Below, piece after piece: positions 24,811-36,488 of a stretch of 64,000 nucleotides of DNA (within the stretch, counting starts at the first letter, position 1; each line of letters begins with the position of its first letter). The position numbers and the translations under genes were made by a program. The notes under the pieces were generated by a model. It searched no databases. It had not been told where the DNA came from and saw only the letters and a program-made list of their open reading frames with translations. Source of the stretch: Hemibagrus wyckioides (Eukaryota; Chordata; Actinopteri; Siluriformes; Bagridae); NCBI RefSeq assembly GCF_019097595.1, contig NC_080718.1, positions 17,188,657 through 17,252,656 on the forward strand. Direction: 5' to 3'.

Positions 24811-27570
24811 GGCAACTTTTCCACCTGCTTTCTATAATTAATGTAATCGTAAATAGCAGCGCATCATACACCGCGGCGCATCCAGAGCAAATAACTAGTG
24901 GATTTAAAAGTAATGCGTTAATCATCCTTAAGCTCTGTTACACTCTTATACTGTATTCAGCTGTCTTTTGGCATTGTAATATACACTGTCTATATACACT
25001 TCTGCATTTATATAACCCAAAGAATCATATTCTTTCTGTAAATAAGTCTCCTGTTATATGAGGGAATTGTGCCTCTGCAAAAAAAAAAAAAAACAACAAC
25101 ATCTAACAAACAGCATTCAGAAACGTTTCCTTTATTTCAATTTAAAAATAAATTGTAAGGTATTTCCTTGTGTGATAGCCAGAGTTTTATTTGAAACTCA
25201 AGTTATATTGGAAATACATGCTCATTTCTGGCACCATCTAGTGTTGGTGTACATATCAGTGGAGGGCAAAGGTGTTTTGTGGCTCTCAGATGCTCGGGAA
25301 ACAGATGGATGAATGTTAAGTAGGCTTTGAAAGTGCAATTTTATCTGGGTTGTTTTTAACAGCAGTATACACATGCTGCCCTAATATACAGTATGTTAAA
25401 CTTATTCTGATTGGAAATGTTTGTGCTGGTACACCATGTCTTTAAGGTTGTATTAGAAAAACTCAAGTGTCCTGCACAGAGCTCTGACCTCAACTCCACT
25501 GAACATTTTTGGGATGAACTATGATGCTAACTGCGCACCAGTCCTCCTTAACAAACATCAGTGCTTGAACTTAACAATACTCTTGTGGCTGAGTGGACAG
25601 GTCCCCACAGCTATTTTAAAAGACTGCAAAATTTAATAGAAAACCTTTCAATAAAGTGGCTAAGATAGGCTGAATCCAGAATGAGATGTTGAACAACACA
25701 TATAGGTGCATATGGGTGTGATGGTGAAGTGTCCACAAACATTTGAGTATACAATTAAGAATAAACTGAAATTGCAGAGAGTCACATTGAATCTGTACAA
25801 GCGTGGTTGAGGATGTTACGTTGTCTTCTGAATCATCCTGAATTCCTTGAGGACCACACACAAAAGAATCATCAGGTTAAAGATCAAGAACTAAAAAGAG
25901 TGATATTTGGATGAAATACAAACCTTCTCATCCTCAGAGAGTGGGTATAATCTAGATATGGTGTACTGTATTACTACTGTTGTTCAAACTGGAACATTTT
26001 ACTTAATATCCTTGTTTTGTTATTCTCTCTTGAGATGTTAATGATTTAAAATACATCACTGCTGTTAAATGTCCTCTTTCTTTAAATGGAGAGAGAGAGA
26101 GAGCTCTAGTGCAAAATACCATGCTTATCAATTCAAGGAGAAGGACAAGAAGGATAATTTAAAGCCCATTTGCCTTCCACATTTCCATAAATTACCATCA
26201 CTCTGTCAGTACACATACAAACGCGACTTGCTGAGAGTCTTTAATTCAGGAATGGTTGAGTACAGTATATATAGGGAAGTGAGGTATCAAGGAAAATCTT
26301 TATGTTAATGTCCCTCCAATGAATTGTCTTTTATGATCAAAGCAATATATTGTGAATTTTAAAATGGTGGGCTGTGGAATGAGTATATGGAGAGCAGAAC
26401 TGCTCACTATAGAACCACCTGTTCACTGACATTCCCAGGTTTGATCTCTAATCAGGCAAACTGCATAAGCTTATAAAGAAAATTCTTTAAAATCAATTAG
26501 TTTAAAGCAGATATTATGTTTAAAAAATGCTGTAGAAATCTAGCATTATGTTTACACTGTAACCATAGCAACCATCTGCCTCTTGTTTCGCAACAAAAGA
26601 ATAAGGGATGTCTTGGCTATATGAGCTAAGAAGTGTTTTTATTTTCTTTATAGTATTGTGTCCTCTAAACAAGGAACAACCTTAGAATTTTTCTGTGTCC
26701 AAAAATAAAAACACCCACAAGTCCATCTCTCCAACAATATATTTAAAAAGTGGTAGAGGATGAGCAAACAGGGCAAAACATTTGTGTTCTTTGTTCAGTG
26801 GTCTGTAATATGGCACAGCTTCTGTCACTTACCTTGTGTAAAATCCTTTCTTGCTGATTTGTACTACTTGAGGGAGTGGTACAGGTCAGCGCTGTTGAAG
26901 GAGACAAGAGCTGATTGTGGGTTGAGTCAGAAATTTCATACTAATCACTGGGGTCCAGTTCAATAGCCTGTACTAGCAAGCCTGATAGCAGTTATTTTTT
27001 GTTACTTTATATTTTTTGAAGTCAAATCAACATAAAAATTGCAGGTTCACACAGATTTTGCCTTGATAGGCAACTGACTGTGATAGGGGATAAAAGGCCA
27101 AGAGAAATGGCTCACTAATAGTCTGCCATTAGCTGGTTTGTGTGAAGTCGGTCTGAATGAAGACTGTATTGCAAAATAAAGCTATAGAGATAAACAGATG
27201 CCAAGTATACAAACACACCCATCCGCAGAAATTAGATTGCGCTAAGTGCTTGTGATGGACTGGCATCCCATCCAGCGTGTATTACTGCCTCACAACCAGA
27301 CTCTAAATTGAGCACAGATCTGACTAGGATTAAGTCGTTTTTGAAAGTCATTAATTAAATGAATGAAATGAATAAATGAATGAACAAATTTAAAAAATGC
27401 ATGCTTGCTTTATTAAAATTAGAAATTACAAGTTTACTGAGAAGTTTGAGAATGCAAGTCAAATACTATCAAATACTTTCACTTACACATTCAAATACTT
27501 ACACAAGTCCACCTACAACTAATGAACGTGTGTTACTGCTTTAAGAACAACCATATACACATACTGGAAT
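24811..27570. other. Intergenic between sstr1 and second clec14a
   Basis: Gene-free. About 25440-25751 is an eroded copy of the TACACTATATGG element family (ATATGGGTGTGATGGTGAAG, then GTGTCCACAAACATTTGAGTATA at its right end). About 27235-27375 is a reverse-oriented fragment of the common interspersed repeat (GATGGACTGGCATCCCATCC). A (GA)n run lies at 26089-26103. Confidence 0.5.
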
Positions 27571-29115
27571 CTATGGGAGCAAGTGACCATTACTATTATT
27601 TTGCTTAACACCACCACCATCCAAAAGTGTAGTGGAGAGCTGTATCAACACTTGGCAAATTTCCTGATAATGTTGTCTTGGGAGGACCTCATAGGGTGGC
27701 TAAGAAAATAGGTGGTGGTTTAATAAGTCAGTGAGAGCTGGGGCACTGTTAGAGTCACTGCTGATCGACACAAGGCAGACGAGCGAAACATGGACTACCA
27801 GATTGGATTGTGTTTTGTCAACGTTCTGATTGCTGCCTTCAGCATACCTGTTTCTACTCGGTTCTACTCTGTTGACTTGGACAGCCATTCATTTGATGAT
27901 GCTCAGGAATTATGTGCGCGTGATGGCTCTCTGACTAACATGCTCACCGAAGAAGAAACTGAAAACATTCTGAAGGTTATTGAGAACAAAAGATACACAA
28001 ACTTTACTTCATTCTGGATTGGACTGCAAAAAGATAGGGCACAGTGTGTTCAGAAAAATCTTCCACTTCGGGGTTTCTACTGGACTGTAGATAACAGCGC
28101 TAAATCTGATCTTATGATGAATAAATGGATAGAAGATCCAACTGGTACTTGTACAACTGCACTTTGTGGACTACTCTCTGTGGAGTACAGCGACTCTAAA
28201 ATTGTGAAGTGGGGATTAAAATCAACGGGCTGCACCAAGAAATTTCCCTTTATTTGCAAACATGAAGGATTGAGTGAGAACATAGCATGTTCTTCTAAAC
28301 CAAATATAATGGGGACTCATGAAACCTCAGAAAAAAACAACGATCCATATACACTTTGGGTTTCTTGCACAGACGAATTCACACTGACCTGTTCAAAGAA
28401 TACTCGTGAATGGAAGCTGGTAGGTGGAACTAAGACAGACATACAAGGACTTTGTCTTGGATGCAAAACTGGTTACAAAAAAGATAAAGATGGAAATTGT
28501 GTGGATATAGATGAATGTAAGCAATTGAAAAATTGTTCATTCAATTGTTTTAATACAGAAGGCTCATATAGTTGCATGTGCACTGATGAAATGGACAATT
28601 TTCACAATGAAGACTCAGAAATATGCAAAAAACAAAAGCAAGCGAAAACATCTATTTCCATGTCACCCACTAATGCCACTAAGAAAGTCCAGGATGAACC
28701 AACCCCTTCTTCCATGGACAAGACATCTCCTACTTCATCTCCATCAGATGTTCACAGTACCATTGGAAGTCATCTTCATATTGAGGACAGCTCTGGAAAC
28801 TTTATCATCCCTTTAATTATAGCTTTGCTGATTTTTGTGGTGCTGGTCGTGATTATTGTGGCCATTGTGAAATACTGCCTCATGAGAAGTGCCAGGAAAC
28901 GGGCAAAGGAAAGGGCAGCAGCCATGAAAGAATCAGTTGCTCTGAGTGGAACTGACTCTATGGAAAACGTGAACGAATAAGCAGGTAATCAGCTAATGTA
29001 TTGACTGCAGGCTAATTTAAGTACAGACATGTCTTTTGTATCCACAGGGAATTTCTATCTACATCCCAAAAAATAGTAAATGAATTGACTAGTTTTAATA
29101 GCCCTTTTTTAATGA
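27571..29115 (+). repeat. Duplicated block, copy B (contains second clec14a)
   Basis: Direct partner of 20640-22194 in the same orientation, about 6.9 kb away with sstr1 in between. Homology stops at GCCCTTTTTTAATGAG, immediately followed by a LINE fragment. Confidence 0.9.
27790..28980 (+). CDS. clec14a: C-type lectin domain family 14 member A (Clec14a), copy B
   Basis: Second intact 396-residue, single-exon clec14a with the same layout as copy A: signal peptide, C-type lectin domain, calcium-binding EGF module, Ser/Thr/Pro stalk, transmembrane helix, short tail. It differs at seven residues: N36D, G195D, E224G, S252N, N386S, S388T and K393N. Up to residue 384 only seven base differences are visible (four of them replacing), whereas the last 14 codons hold five. 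No frameshift, stop or lost cysteine is present, and the first ~130 bp upstream of the ATG are the same as in copy A, so it should be expressible. Most teleosts are expected to carry one clec14a, so this is probably a lineage-specific copy. A collapsed or duplicated haplotype in the assembly is the main alternative. Confidence 0.88.
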   Translation: MDYQIGLCFVNVLIAAFSIPVSTRFYSVDLDSHSFDDAQELCARDGSLTNMLTEEETENILKVIENKRYTNFTSFWIGLQKDRAQCVQKNLPLRGFYWTVDNSAKSDLMMNKWIEDPTGTCTTALCGLLSVEYSDSKIVKWGLKSTGCTKKFPFICKHEGLSENIACSSKPNIMGTHETSEKNNDPYTLWVSCTDEFTLTCSKNTREWKLVGGTKTDIQGLCLGCKTGYKKDKDGNCVDIDECKQLKNCSFNCFNTEGSYSCMCTDEMDNFHNEDSEICKKQKQAKTSISMSPTNATKKVQDEPTPSSMDKTSPTSSPSDVHSTIGSHLHIEDSSGNFIIPLIIALLIFVVLVVIIVAIVKYCLMRSARKRAKERAAAMKESVALSGTDSMENVNE

Positions 29116-29116
29116 G

Positions 29117-29490
29117 ACAGGAGTCAGAGCTGGAGGTAGCAGAGCTGAAGATGTTGAGGTAGGAGTGACACGGTTGGACAGAATTAGGAAGGAGTACATC
29201 AGAGGGACAGCTTATGTTGGACGTTTGGGGGACAAAGTTAGGGAGGCCAGATTAAGATGGTTTGGACATGTTCAGAGGCAGGAGAGTGAGTATATTGGTA
29301 GGAGAATGTTGGACATGGAGCTGCCAGGAAGGAGACAAAGAGGAAGGCCAAAGAGGAGGTATATGGATGTAATAAATGGGGATATGAAGCTAGTGGGTCC
29401 AAGTGTTGAGGAGGCAGAAGATAGGGATAGGTGGAGAGAGATGATTCGCTGTGGCGACCCCTGAAGGAAAAGGAGAAGAAGAAATGAAAA
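29117..29490 (+). mobile_element. 5'-truncated LINE 3' end (RTE-like) with ORF C-terminus
   Basis: An open frame of about 115 codons runs to the stop at 29462-29464 and encodes the C-terminal end of a LINE reverse-transcriptase ORF (RLRWFGHVQRQESEYIGRR, ELPGRRQRGRPKRR, DRWREMIRCGDP). It is followed by a short tail of A-rich GAAGAAGAA. The piece is only the end of the element, as is usual for LINE insertions, and is not a host gene. It lies exactly at the distal edge of the second clec14a block. Confidence 0.8.
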
Positions 29491-29534
29491 TTATAACATC
29501 ATATATTACACATCAAACTACAGCTTAGTGAATG

Positions 29535-29870
29535 GATAATATTCAGTAAGTGCTTTATCCTGGTCAAGGTCATGGAGGATACAGAGGATACCAACCTTGA
29601 TAGCACTGGGTGGAAGGCTGGAAAATTCACTCCAGTTGGTATGCCACTCCTTGGCAAGGCACCATTCACATGCACATTCCTACACTCATTAATACTTAAG
29701 GCCAGTCTAGCTTATAAGGTCATCCTATTTGCATGTATTTGGACAGTGTTAAAGAAACCAGAAAACTCTGAGGAAATCCATGCTAGCACAGAGAGAACCT
29801 CCAGACAGACAGTAACCACAGCTAAAGACCCTGGGCTTGTGAGGCAGCAATGACTGTTTCTCTGAGCTGC
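29535..29870 (+). repeat. Degraded copy of common interspersed repeat
   Basis: It begins ATTCAGTAAGTGCTTTATCC, then TGGTCAAGGTCATGGAGGAT, and continues through CATTCACATGCACATTCCTA and AGAGAACCTCCAGACAGACA. This is the same order as in the repeat fragments at 1527, 22254, 27235, 31495 and 41455. Non-coding; the 93-codon frame inside is a by-product. Confidence 0.6.
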
Positions 29871-32260
29871 TGTGGATAACAGTCTGTGTGCACTAATGGA
29901 TAATAGACAGTGATGGATAATGAAAACCACAAATATATGAAATACTGTAATATGCTTTAAACTATGTGCTCTCTGCCACCTTGCTTGTGTGTATTTTTCA
30001 AAAGGTTTACTTTTCTTCTCAGGCTTTACGTACAGATAACCAGACCCCTAGCTCAGACTGCTTGTACACCTTATCTGCATATTATATATTTTAACAAAGA
30101 CCTGTGTCATGTTACACAATTCTCAAGCAGTGTGAACAGTGACATGCTAAACTGCAATTACAACTGAAAATGAATAAAAGCAATTGAAAGTGATGTGATC
30201 AGTTTAATTAGAACTGTAAATGAATAGTCAGTGCAATACTCCAATGTGCGCAGCCAAATCATCCTGAATGACTCTCAGGCTGCTCTAGTTGCTGTTATCT
30301 CCTCATAACTGACACATTTTTCATTTGCAGAATTGCTGCTGAAGGCATATATTGAGGCCCATTAAATGAGATAAGGATATTGACATGTAAGTTTTGCAAT
30401 AACAGGGCAGGATTTTAATTTGAAATTTTCAAGCTCATATCAATGTGCCAAGGTCATTAAATGTGAATTACAGAATGTAGCTTTTGTTATAAAGCTGACA
30501 ATTCACATACTTTTATTAAAGTGATTTATTTGTGAAATCAGACCTGAAAATTGCAAGCTCTAGAGTAGTTAAGGTTGAAAGACTAGGGAGAAAATGTCTC
30601 TTGGCCTTTTGTTGTCCTCAGCATTCATACAGTATATGAAAAATTACTTGTCCCACACAGACATACAGCAGGAAGAGGCAGTGTTAGGCGTCCCTATCCT
30701 TAACCTTCAAAATGCTGAATAATATTATTTCTGTGTACTCTGTGCCAAGTCATGGCCTTATGTGCTAAACACTGGCTTTGAAAAAAAGATTTTTAAAACC
30801 TATTTTGCACTATGTTGCTTTCACTCCCAGTTCTATTGATCTGAACATGCAGGGATGCTGTCAGACAGAATAATATGTTTGTATTCTCTCTGCTCTTTCA
30901 ATACTGAGCAATGAAAATGCTCTTTCAATACTGAGCAATGAAATCAGGCAGACCAAACAATTCCTACTTGCCAGACTATTGAGAAATGCATCCTAATAGG
31001 CATCATGCATGTGGTTCATATTGAATTGTGCTGTTTGTCATTCTGATAGCAGGCTGATTAAAGCTTCTCTATATCCATGGTGGAATGCTTGTGCCTTTCA
31101 AATGGTGATCAGTTGCTGATGCTGAATGGATAGTGAATGCTCTGACGGCCGTACACTGAGAATAGTTTATGTTCTGATTAGAATAACAAAATGCAGAGTT
31201 TACAAAGAACATCACTATTAATCAAGTGTCATTCAAACAATTTGCATGCAGCATTCTAGCCCTTAGGCTCTGTAAGCCATGTTACTGCACTCCTGGGAAT
31301 GGGTTTTAAGGCTACAGGAAGCAATGTAAATGAACATACTTTTTCAAAAAGAGAATAGAAATCACATTTAAGTTGCTTGAAATGATTCCTAACTGTCACA
31401 GTCACATCTTACATCCTGAAACTGTCGCTTCTCATGGGAACATCTGAATCTCTTAAGTGTTTATCAAGGCCAGTTTAATGCATGTCTAAACATCATTGTG
31501 TGTTTCCGTCTCACAGTTCCAGGGTCCTGGTTTAGACCCTAAGCTTATGTTTTGTATATTCTTTTTCTCTGGGTTTGCTGGTTTACTCCATCTTCTTAAA
31601 TACATGTCTGTAGATGGACTGTCTACAGTACACCTCCTCAGGTGTGCATATATTGTGGGAATATGTGTGTGAATGGTTTACTGCAATGGAGTGCAATCTT
31701 GTCTATGTATAAGATTGTATTGTGTATTCCTGCTTTGCAGTCAGTGTTTCTAAAATAGGCTCAAATCACAACCCTGCCTCAAAATTGTTGTAAATTACAG
31801 CTAATGGTCATTAAGTTGCACTTGCACAAAAGCATGATTTATTATCACATCTCTTTCTGACAGGGATGATGTACTATAAATCATTGGGAACCACAAAAAA
31901 TGGAAAGGAAATGAATTGTGAGTGAGGAAGACAAGGCTTGTAAGTTCAACAACAATGAAAATTTGCAGGTTGTGGTATGCTTACAGGGAAAAAATTAAAG
32001 AAAAAAATCTGCCACTGAAGTGAGTCTGTGACTATTTCTTATTATTATAATTCTTGGAAACACAACATAAGAAGGTGCAAAAAGTATATGCCATTGATTT
32101 GTTATGGACAAATCCTCCACCAATCCCTAATTACCCCTAATCAAAAAAGAAGCCATCATATTTGCAGCAAAGTATTAAAATGCAACTAATGTTTATGTAA
32201 CTTTCTGATATCTGAAAATCCGATCTAAACAGTCATGATGAAATCATCTCTGTGATGATT
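29871..32260. other. Gene-free; possible conserved non-coding DNA
   Basis: About 30240-30550 is non-repetitive, rich in homeodomain-like and CCATTAAATGAG-type motifs and looks like conserved non-coding DNA, but this cannot be proved from one sequence. A 27-bp unit starting GCTCTTTCAATACTGAGCAA is tandemly doubled at about 30891-30944. About 31495-31775 is another degraded interspersed repeat. Confidence 0.35.
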
Positions 32261-32281
32261 TGTGACTCTTATATATTATAT

Positions 32282-32316
32282 ATATAATCTTAATAATTAT
32301 AATATAATAATAATCT

Positions 32317-32349
<33 letters not shown>

Positions 32350-32365
32350 TAATAATAATTATTAT

Positions 32366-32425
<60 letters not shown>

Positions 32426-32440
32426 TAATAATATATCTTA
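32282..32440. repeat. (AAT)n array with internal inverted ATT block
   Basis: Long AAT trinucleotide run with a short (ATT)n piece at about 32357-32366. It gives a spurious Asn/Ile-rich open frame. Confidence 0.9.
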
Positions 32441-32501
32441 TATCTTATATATTATATATTATATTTTATTGTATGCTTCAATTAAACATAACATTTTATG
32501 A

Positions 32502-32956
32502 TACACTATATGGCCAAAAGAATGAGTATTCTTGACCATCACACACATATATGTGAATCAAACTGTTGCCACAAAGTCTGAAGCACATGATTGTCTAATA
32601 TGTCTTTGTATTCTCTAGCATTAAGATTTCCCTTCATTGGAATTAAAGGGCCCACACCTGCTCCTACATAACAGTGTCACTGTGTACAAAATGAGGTTCA
32701 TTTGAAGTCATGGCTTGCCAAGGTGGGTATGGAAGAACTCAAATCAGAGCCCCAGACCTTCTCACTAGACATCAGTACATGATCTCTCTAATGCTCTTGT
32801 GACTGAATGGGCATAAATTTCCACAGCCACAATCCAAAATCTAGCATAAAGCCTTCCCAGAAGAGTGGGGGTTATTATAACATGGAGATAGGATGTTCAA
32901 CATGCACATATGGGTGTGATGGTCAGGTTTCCACAAACTTTTGACCTTTTAGTGTA
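32502..32956. mobile_element. Non-autonomous element with TACACTATATGG / TTTTAGTGTA ends
   Basis: The left end TACACTATATGGCCAAAAGA and the right end, about CAAACTTTTGACCTTTTAGTGTA, are inverted copies. Internal text (TGACCATCACACACATATATG against CATATGGGTGTGATGGTCAG) is also inverted. There is no usable open frame. Best copy of the family in the window; eroded copies lie at 4697-5172 and 25440-25751. Confidence 0.8.
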
Positions 32957-33038
32957 GAAAACAATCTTCCAATATATACAACATTACACTTATGTTCTGT
33001 TTTTATATTGTTTTATATAGTCTGTTTTTCTATTCGTA

Positions 33039-33386
33039 TCACATTGCATGGATATCATTCACTTTGCACAGATCACAGATATTCCCTAAACGTTTTGTAC
33101 CATCATCTGCGTTTTTCCTGACAGGATAAGGATGGGAGTGGAGGGCCGAGTATTGGAGGCTGCCATCAGGAAGCCAATGGCTTTGGCAACGTTCTGCAGG
33201 AAATACTGGATGGCTGCCTGCTGGAACAGAGACAAGCCCAGAACTGCATTCTGGACAGAACAGCATCCAGAATGGAATAAATATTGGCAAGGTCCTCCAG
33301 CAATGTATAGTAGCAACTCGTTCATCAACCACATCATTAAGGTTTATGCAAAGTAAGAAAAGAACCATATAAAAAATCCCAGACAT
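33039..33386 (-). other. Unassigned stretch open in two minus-strand frames
   Basis: About 250 bp (33086-33386) is open in two minus-strand frames at once and partly in the third, with less AT bias than its surroundings. One frame reads SLFQQAAIQYFLQNVAKAIG, which superficially recalls a tetratricopeptide helix pair. Its position between sstr1 and foxa1 on the minus strand is where ttc6 would be expected. No splice sites or second exon support it, so it may be a gene relic or chance. Confidence 0.2.
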
Positions 33387-35383
33387 TCATACATACCTAT
33401 GTAATTAAAGTTGTAATAAAATTACAACTACATCAGGTTAATATTTCTCTTGTGTGATTTGCTTTATTTTCCTTCCATAATGAAATTGCAATTAGGACTA
33501 GACACTTTTCTCTCGTAACATCTAAAAAAGATCTCTGGAGGATGGATTCAGGTGACATATCAAAGTAGTGAATCAATTTGTTCGTTCCTCACTGTTGTAT
33601 TCTTGTATTTGCTATGACAAACTATTCCATATTGCACAGACACTATCCTATAATGAAATTAAAAGGTGATATCCTTTATTTCTACTTTCATGAAGAAGAT
33701 TCAGCAGAACAGCATTAAGTGATATTTAAGTGATATTGTAGACTATAAATATAAGATATTTTTGCCTGCCTAAGATTAATACATTTTTCATGGCCAAAAT
33801 TCAGTTTTAAAAAGAAGCAATAACATGCAATAAAAGCTTATTCCCTCACTTTCTGATAAGCTCTGCATTTATATTCGTGCAGATCCTGTTAGCCTTTAGC
33901 AATATTTTTACAAAATTTTTCTATAGCATCATAATTCTGGTCCATCTGTAGCATGTAGAGCAGCCTCAAAATATTGGCCACAAAAAAGTCCAGAAATCTG
34001 AATGTAAAAAAAGTGCAAAATGCTAGAAACAAATAATCTACTATTAAGACAGATAGTCCTAACACAGCATAAGAGTTCAAACCAAACTGATGTGTTCCCT
34101 ATGCAAATGGGTTTCATAGATATCTTGTCAGATGGATGTTATAAACAGATAAAATTACCCTATTGTCGCATATAATTCACTAAGACCATACCCCTGTGAT
34201 GACATGCACCATCATCTGTGGTAATTCAGACTAGCTATTAAACAAAATTAAATTCTCAGTGATTCGATGTTCTTTGCCACAATAAATTTCTATTCTATTC
34301 ACTGCCACAATCAATTCTAGTCCTCAGAGACTCTGGACCAACTACAAACATCATGGTAAAGGACATGGCAGTCCAACTCAAGCATCATTCAACCACTAAA
34401 ATAACAGGTTCTGTTCATGCATCAGATACCAGACCAGAAGGAGTCGGGTCCAGCACTCACATTACAGAATCTGTGCATATTTTGGGTAGTGGTCATGATG
34501 AGACAATGTGAGTCTAATCATTAATTCTCTATCATCTTAAATCACCATTTAGCAACCAACACACAATCCGGTTTTAGGTCCAAATGAGAGTAATCTGGTC
34601 ATCCCAAGTTATGTTGTGAAGATTTACCATGTACATCCACATCTGTAGAAAGACGTCTCACTCATAGTGAGACAATAAATCTTTGGGGTTATGAGGATTT
34701 CAGAGAGATATGTAGCAAAATAGAAAGCCACTTGTCTCCCCGCTCATAGACTAGAGTGTTGCGGTATAGAGTTTCTGCCTGGCACCAACCCTCCACATAA
34801 CAATTATCCACTTTATCCTCTTTCAGCTCCTGAAAGTAAATCTGTGGATTATCAGGCCATCCATAACCCAGCCTATGCTGAATTCCTGTTTCTGAAAGTA
34901 TTGGGTTTGCTTCTTTCTGTTGACTGAACAGACCATAATGCTTTTACTGTAAAGAACTGGTAACATCACTCATTTGTCAATACAACCCATGTACAATTTA
35001 AAAAATAATTGTATTGTAACAACAAGGCATAAGATCAGCACTATGTAGCAATATCCAATCAAATCCACTGTTCTCAATACTTTTAAGAACCATCTGTATG
35101 CAGTGTATCCCAGTGAGACTTTCATAATGACATACAAAAAGATTTTACTTAATAAATTTAGATTTTTTAGCAATAACCAAATGAAAAAAGCAGGTTAAAT
35201 GCATGTTAAATAATACTGACTGAGTACTGATGAGAAAACAATGCAATGTCTTGCTCACGTGCCATGTGTATCATGATTGTGTTCCTTTACTGCACAGTTT
35301 TAGCACAGCTGACCAACTAATACTCTATTTATTAAGTCATTCTTAGATTAGATTAGAAGTGATTTGAGCCCTAGAATCCTTGG
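33387..35383. other. AT-rich intergenic, nothing recognised
   Basis: No exon, repeat family or RNA gene could be supported here. Confidence 0.4.
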
Positions 35384-35416
35384 TATTTTGAAGAGCTAGC
35401 TTTTTGAAGAGATTTA
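35384..35416 (+). repeat. 33-bp inverted repeat, left copy
   Basis: TATTTTGAAGAGCTAGCTTT, continuing TTGAAGAGATTTA, is the exact reverse complement of 37631-37663. A third copy with two mismatches is at 37752-37784, oriented like the right copy. Confidence 0.9.
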
Positions 35417-35545
35417 CCCTGTCCTGTATAACAGATGTCTTTGTCCTAGTCCATCGGCTTCCACGCAGTTATGTGACGTTTCATGTGTATCTGATGCCAC
35501 CTAGTGACCAGATACAACCCACCTACAGAAATAGTAACTGTTACA

Positions 35546-35724
35546 ATAAACCAGTATAAACTGGTATAAACCAGTATAATCCGGTATAAACTGGTATAAA
35601 CCAGTATAAACCAGTATAAACTGGTATAAACCAGTATAATCCGGTATAAACTAGTATAAACCGGTATAAACCAGTATAATCCGTTATAAACTGGTATAAA
35701 CCGGTATAAACTGGTATAAACTAC
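35546..35724. repeat. 10-bp minisatellite, left array
   Basis: Seventeen full tandem units of ATAAACYRGT (variants ATAAACCAGT, ATAAACTGGT, ATAAACCGGT, ATAATCCGGT) and a partial one. A three-unit pattern (CCAGT, TCCGGT, CTGGT) recurs. ACCAGT and ACTGGT are reverse complements and ACCGGT is palindromic, so the array can fold on itself. Confidence 0.95.
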
Positions 35725-35970
35725 ACTGTAAAGAATTTTTCGTGTAAAATTACAGTAAATTACTGGCAGCAGTTTTGCCAGTAAAATGCTGTTTTATTAC
35801 AGTATTGGCACTGTACAGATAGACTACAGTACTTTGCTGTAATTTGATATACAGTTTATTACTGTGATTTTGTACTGTTTACTGTAATTTAGTGGTAAAT
35901 AATTATTCAGACAACTTGTATTTTAACAGCATTTTTATTGTTAACAGGTTACTACTGTAAACAATGGCAC
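35725..35970. repeat. ACTGTAAA / TTACAGTA-rich repeat
   Basis: Sequence dense in ACTGTAA, TTACAGTA and ACTGGCA motifs (CACTGTAAAGAATTTTTCGT, AAATTACAGTAAATTACTGG). I know sequence of this style as abundant in teleost genomes. It joins the left minisatellite to the broken SAMD3-like gene. Confidence 0.6.
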
Positions 35971-36488
35971 AATTGCTGAACTTACACATTTCAATGATTT
36001 ACTGTAAATGCACACTCAAATTCTAAGGTTTCTCAGTATATCATATTCAGACATAACAGACATTCACAAAATTTATGTGTGACAGTTGAACTGTTTACAA
36101 ACAACTTATTTTTCAAAACATGAAAGAAGTGTGACCGTGGTCCAATGTGTTGTTTTCATGTTCTTTCTCCCACAACATAAGAACCAAAAAACATGAGATA
36201 GTCTCTGTGTGTTCAAACCTTCCATGGAGTAAAAGATCCAAAATCCTTTATGCAAGCAGAGGAGTGATGAAGATTCAAGTTTGGTACTGCTTTTTGGTAA
36301 CCTTTTCTTAGCAAAACTTAGCACTCCCATTTGGCAATGTCAGATACCTTTCAACATCAGCTGCAGAGGCAGCTACCTAAACAAAAATAAATCTCTTATT
36401 ACATTTAAAATGTAAATACATGTATTTGAACATATAAATGTTATTAGTGCTACAATAAAATCTATTAGGAAGAGAGAAAAATATATAT

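Noticed and set aside
29165..29464. 99-codon open frame as a host gene
   Set aside because: It is the C-terminal end of a LINE reverse-transcriptase ORF.
32262..32501. 79-codon Asn/Ile-rich open frame
   Set aside because: Translation of an AAT array.
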